A stretch of DNA of 38,572 nucleotides from Pseudomonadota bacterium. Its GTDB lineage: Bacteria > Desulfobacterota > Binatia > UBA12015. The position numbers and the translations under genes are program-made. The DNA lies in assembly GCA_005777805.1 (NCBI GenBank), contig SXLG01000154.1, forward strand, positions 1-38,572. The letters are read 5' to 3'. Of the stretch, positions 36,778-38,572 are shown piece by piece. The number at the start of each line of letters is the position of its first letter. Position 1 is the first letter of the stretch. The notes below the pieces were generated by a model. The model was not told the DNA's origin and did no database searches. It saw only the letters and a program-made list of their open reading frames with translations.

Positions 36778-38109
36778 CTATTCGGAGGCGCTGCAGTAGG
36801 ATGGGTAGCCGGACGGCAGACCGCCTACGTACGGCGAGCGATACCTGCCAAAGGGATGATCAAGCATGAAATCTACCGCCAGACCGTCCGCAAAAACCTC
36901 CGGCACGGCGTGCCCGCCGTTGTGGTTGCACAGGATCGCAAAGTGCCCCGCGGCGACGATCTCGTCGTAGTACGCCACGGAGAGCGGTTCGAAATTTATG
37001 ATATAGACATCTGTCGCGCCACCGTGCACGACCAGTGCCGGGAACCTGTTGTCGGGGTTCTGGAACGGTGCGCGGAAGCCACCCGAGTACGCCACGACGC
37101 TGGCGATGTAGTTGGATCGCGCCTGGCTCAGCTTCGTGGTCTGCAATCCCCCAGCGCTGAACCCGATCGAGTGAATGCGCCGCGTGTCGATCGCAAACTG
37201 TTCCAGTGCGCAGCCAAGCAGTTCATCGGATGCCGGGAGATAATTGGCGAACTCCACAATGGTTCCGTCGCCTTCGAACGCGGCGACCACACCTCCCATG
37301 TCGAGGATCCGCTGGAGCTGGGCGCCCGGCAAGAGGTGGTCCACCGCAAACTCCGGGGTCCTGAGCCGCCCATGCCACACAAACACGAACGGCCCGCTTT
37401 GCGTCGTCGCCGTCGGGCCGACCCAGAGCTTGACCACCTTGTCGAGTATGGCATTGGAGCCATTCGCCAAGGTCGGGCAGGCCCGTGTCGGAGAGGGCAG
37501 AATGGGCCGGCTGATGCCGAGTGCAAGATCGGAACAATCGGCGAGCGGTTCACTGGTGCTGCCCTTGGCCAGGAAGCGACCGGGCTTGTCCGTGCGAACG
37601 GCACTGCTCTCGAAGCGCGCACAATAGCGCACGCTGCCCAGGCTCACGCGCACCACCGTTGCACCCGTCCCGCCAGCGAGCGCGAATGGCGCGGTATAGG
37701 CGACCAGGCGTAGCTTGACGCCACTGCGCAGATCCAAACGACGCACAGTGCTGGGTGCGGCCGGCGCGTCAACGTGCGTGAAGACGTAGTCATTCGGCTT
37801 GGGCGACTTCCACTGCGCCGGCACGGCGGATACTGCGGGCGGCACCAGGATCGGCGCCGTGAGTCCGTCGCGCTCGGAAAATACCTCTATCGTCGCTCCC
37901 ACCAATGAGGGATCGTCTGCACCGCCACTGGCTGGCCCGATCAAACCAGTGTCCTTGGACTCGAACACCATCTGCTCGAGGAGGCCCGTTCCGGTGGGCG
38001 TGCGACTGACGCTCAGCTTGAAGCCGGTGATCGGACGGTCCTCGGCGTGCGCGGGCAGCACGGCGAGGGTCAACATACAGAACAGGAGCCCGTTCAGGCG
38101 TGCGCGCAT
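36778..38109 (-). CDS. Exported alpha/beta-hydrolase (PHB-depolymerase/feruloyl-esterase-like) with N-terminal accessory domain
   Basis: Signal MRARLNGLLFCMLTLAVLPAHAED; nucleophile elbow IHSIGFSAGGLQTTKL; ALVVHGGATDVYIINF; catalytic-His-like CNHNGGHAVPEV. Confidence 0.7.
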   Translation of the reverse strand: MRARLNGLLFCMLTLAVLPAHAEDRPITGFKLSVSRTPTGTGLLEQMVFESKDTGLIGPASGGADDPSLVGATIEVFSERDGLTAPILVPPAVSAVPAQWKSPKPNDYVFTHVDAPAAPSTVRRLDLRSGVKLRLVAYTAPFALAGGTGATVVRVSLGSVRYCARFESSAVRTDKPGRFLAKGSTSEPLADCSDLALGISRPILPSPTRACPTLANGSNAILDKVVKLWVGPTATTQSGPFVFVWHGRLRTPEFAVDHLLPGAQLQRILDMGGVVAAFEGDGTIVEFANYLPASDELLGCALEQFAIDTRRIHSIGFSAGGLQTTKLSQARSNYIASVVAYSGGFRAPFQNPDNRFPALVVHGGATDVYIINFEPLSVAYYDEIVAAGHFAILCNHNGGHAVPEVFADGLAVDFMLDHPFGRYRSPYVGGLPSGYPSYCSASE

Positions 38110-38459
38110 GGGCCGAACCATCCGGCGGCAACGCTGCTGCGGTTGGGCTCTCGCCACGACGATCGTCGCGACCAGCGCCCCGAACCAACGACCGATCATG
38201 GCTCCGCGAATGGTGTCCGTCTCGGTTCTTCTGGTTCCAGTCATGGTCTCGCTCCTTGCGCCCGGCCGCGTGGCCAAGGGCGCAAATCTCGGTTGTCGGG
38301 GTGCCGAATCATGGGTCTCGCCAGGGAGGCGCCACGAACACCCGTGGCATTGCCATTTCCTGGCGCCATTAGAACTCCTTTTCTCGGAACGCGTGATGAT
38401 TCTTTCCACCTCCCTGTCGTTCTTTAAGGGTTAGACTGGATGCAAATAGGGGCTTACCC

Positions 38460-38475
38460 GTGGGGGCGCCCCCAC
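38460..38475. promoter_or_regulatory. 16-bp perfect palindrome gtgggggcgcccccac upstream of the minus-strand hydrolase gene
   Basis: Read directly from the sequence; no regulator assigned. Confidence 0.3.
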
Positions 38476-38572
38476 CCCGCTCGTACCCATGGTGATCCGC
38501 GACGTGGTGCTGGCCCGGTCACTCCGACGGAAATTGTGAAATCTGGCTCGGCGGCGAGCCCAGATCCGGCAA

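Overview
38.6 kb of high-GC bacterial chromosome. Gene content and the style of the secreted Cys-rich proteins suggest a deltaproteobacterial or Binatia-like lineage, but that is inference only. Most of it is a mosaic of ordinary metabolic, transport and envelope genes: ahcY 3' end, sulfatase-fold protein, GT39/ArnT-like membrane protein, GST, ProA-like dehydrogenase, SDR, phosphotriesterase-family hydrolase, Kup K+ transporter, acyl-CoA synthetase, two MBL-fold proteins, enoyl-CoA hydratase, APC permease, TonB-dependent receptor, LLM oxidoreductase, DsbA-like lipoprotein, AsmA-like protein, PlsC-like acyltransferase and an alpha/beta hydrolase. The less ordinary content is: (i) a multi-Kazal secreted protein gene bracketed by two degenerate tandem-repeat arrays; (ii) a secreted Cys-rich protein with a 39-bp coding minisatellite (DDDSGDDHGDDDG)n; (iii) a two-module predicted beta-solenoid secreted protein; (iv) a ~0.9 kb gene graveyard with two diverged Phd/YefM antitoxin pseudogenes, each with an in-frame TAG, a vapC 5' remnant and an orphan 3' gene fragment; (v) a 73-bp intergenic tandem duplication next to a strong intrinsic terminator. 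No CRISPR array, rRNA, tRNA, intact transposase or phage module was recognised. I found no convincing complete new 'system'; the best leads are the repeat-bracketed Kazal gene and the two unusual secreted proteins.
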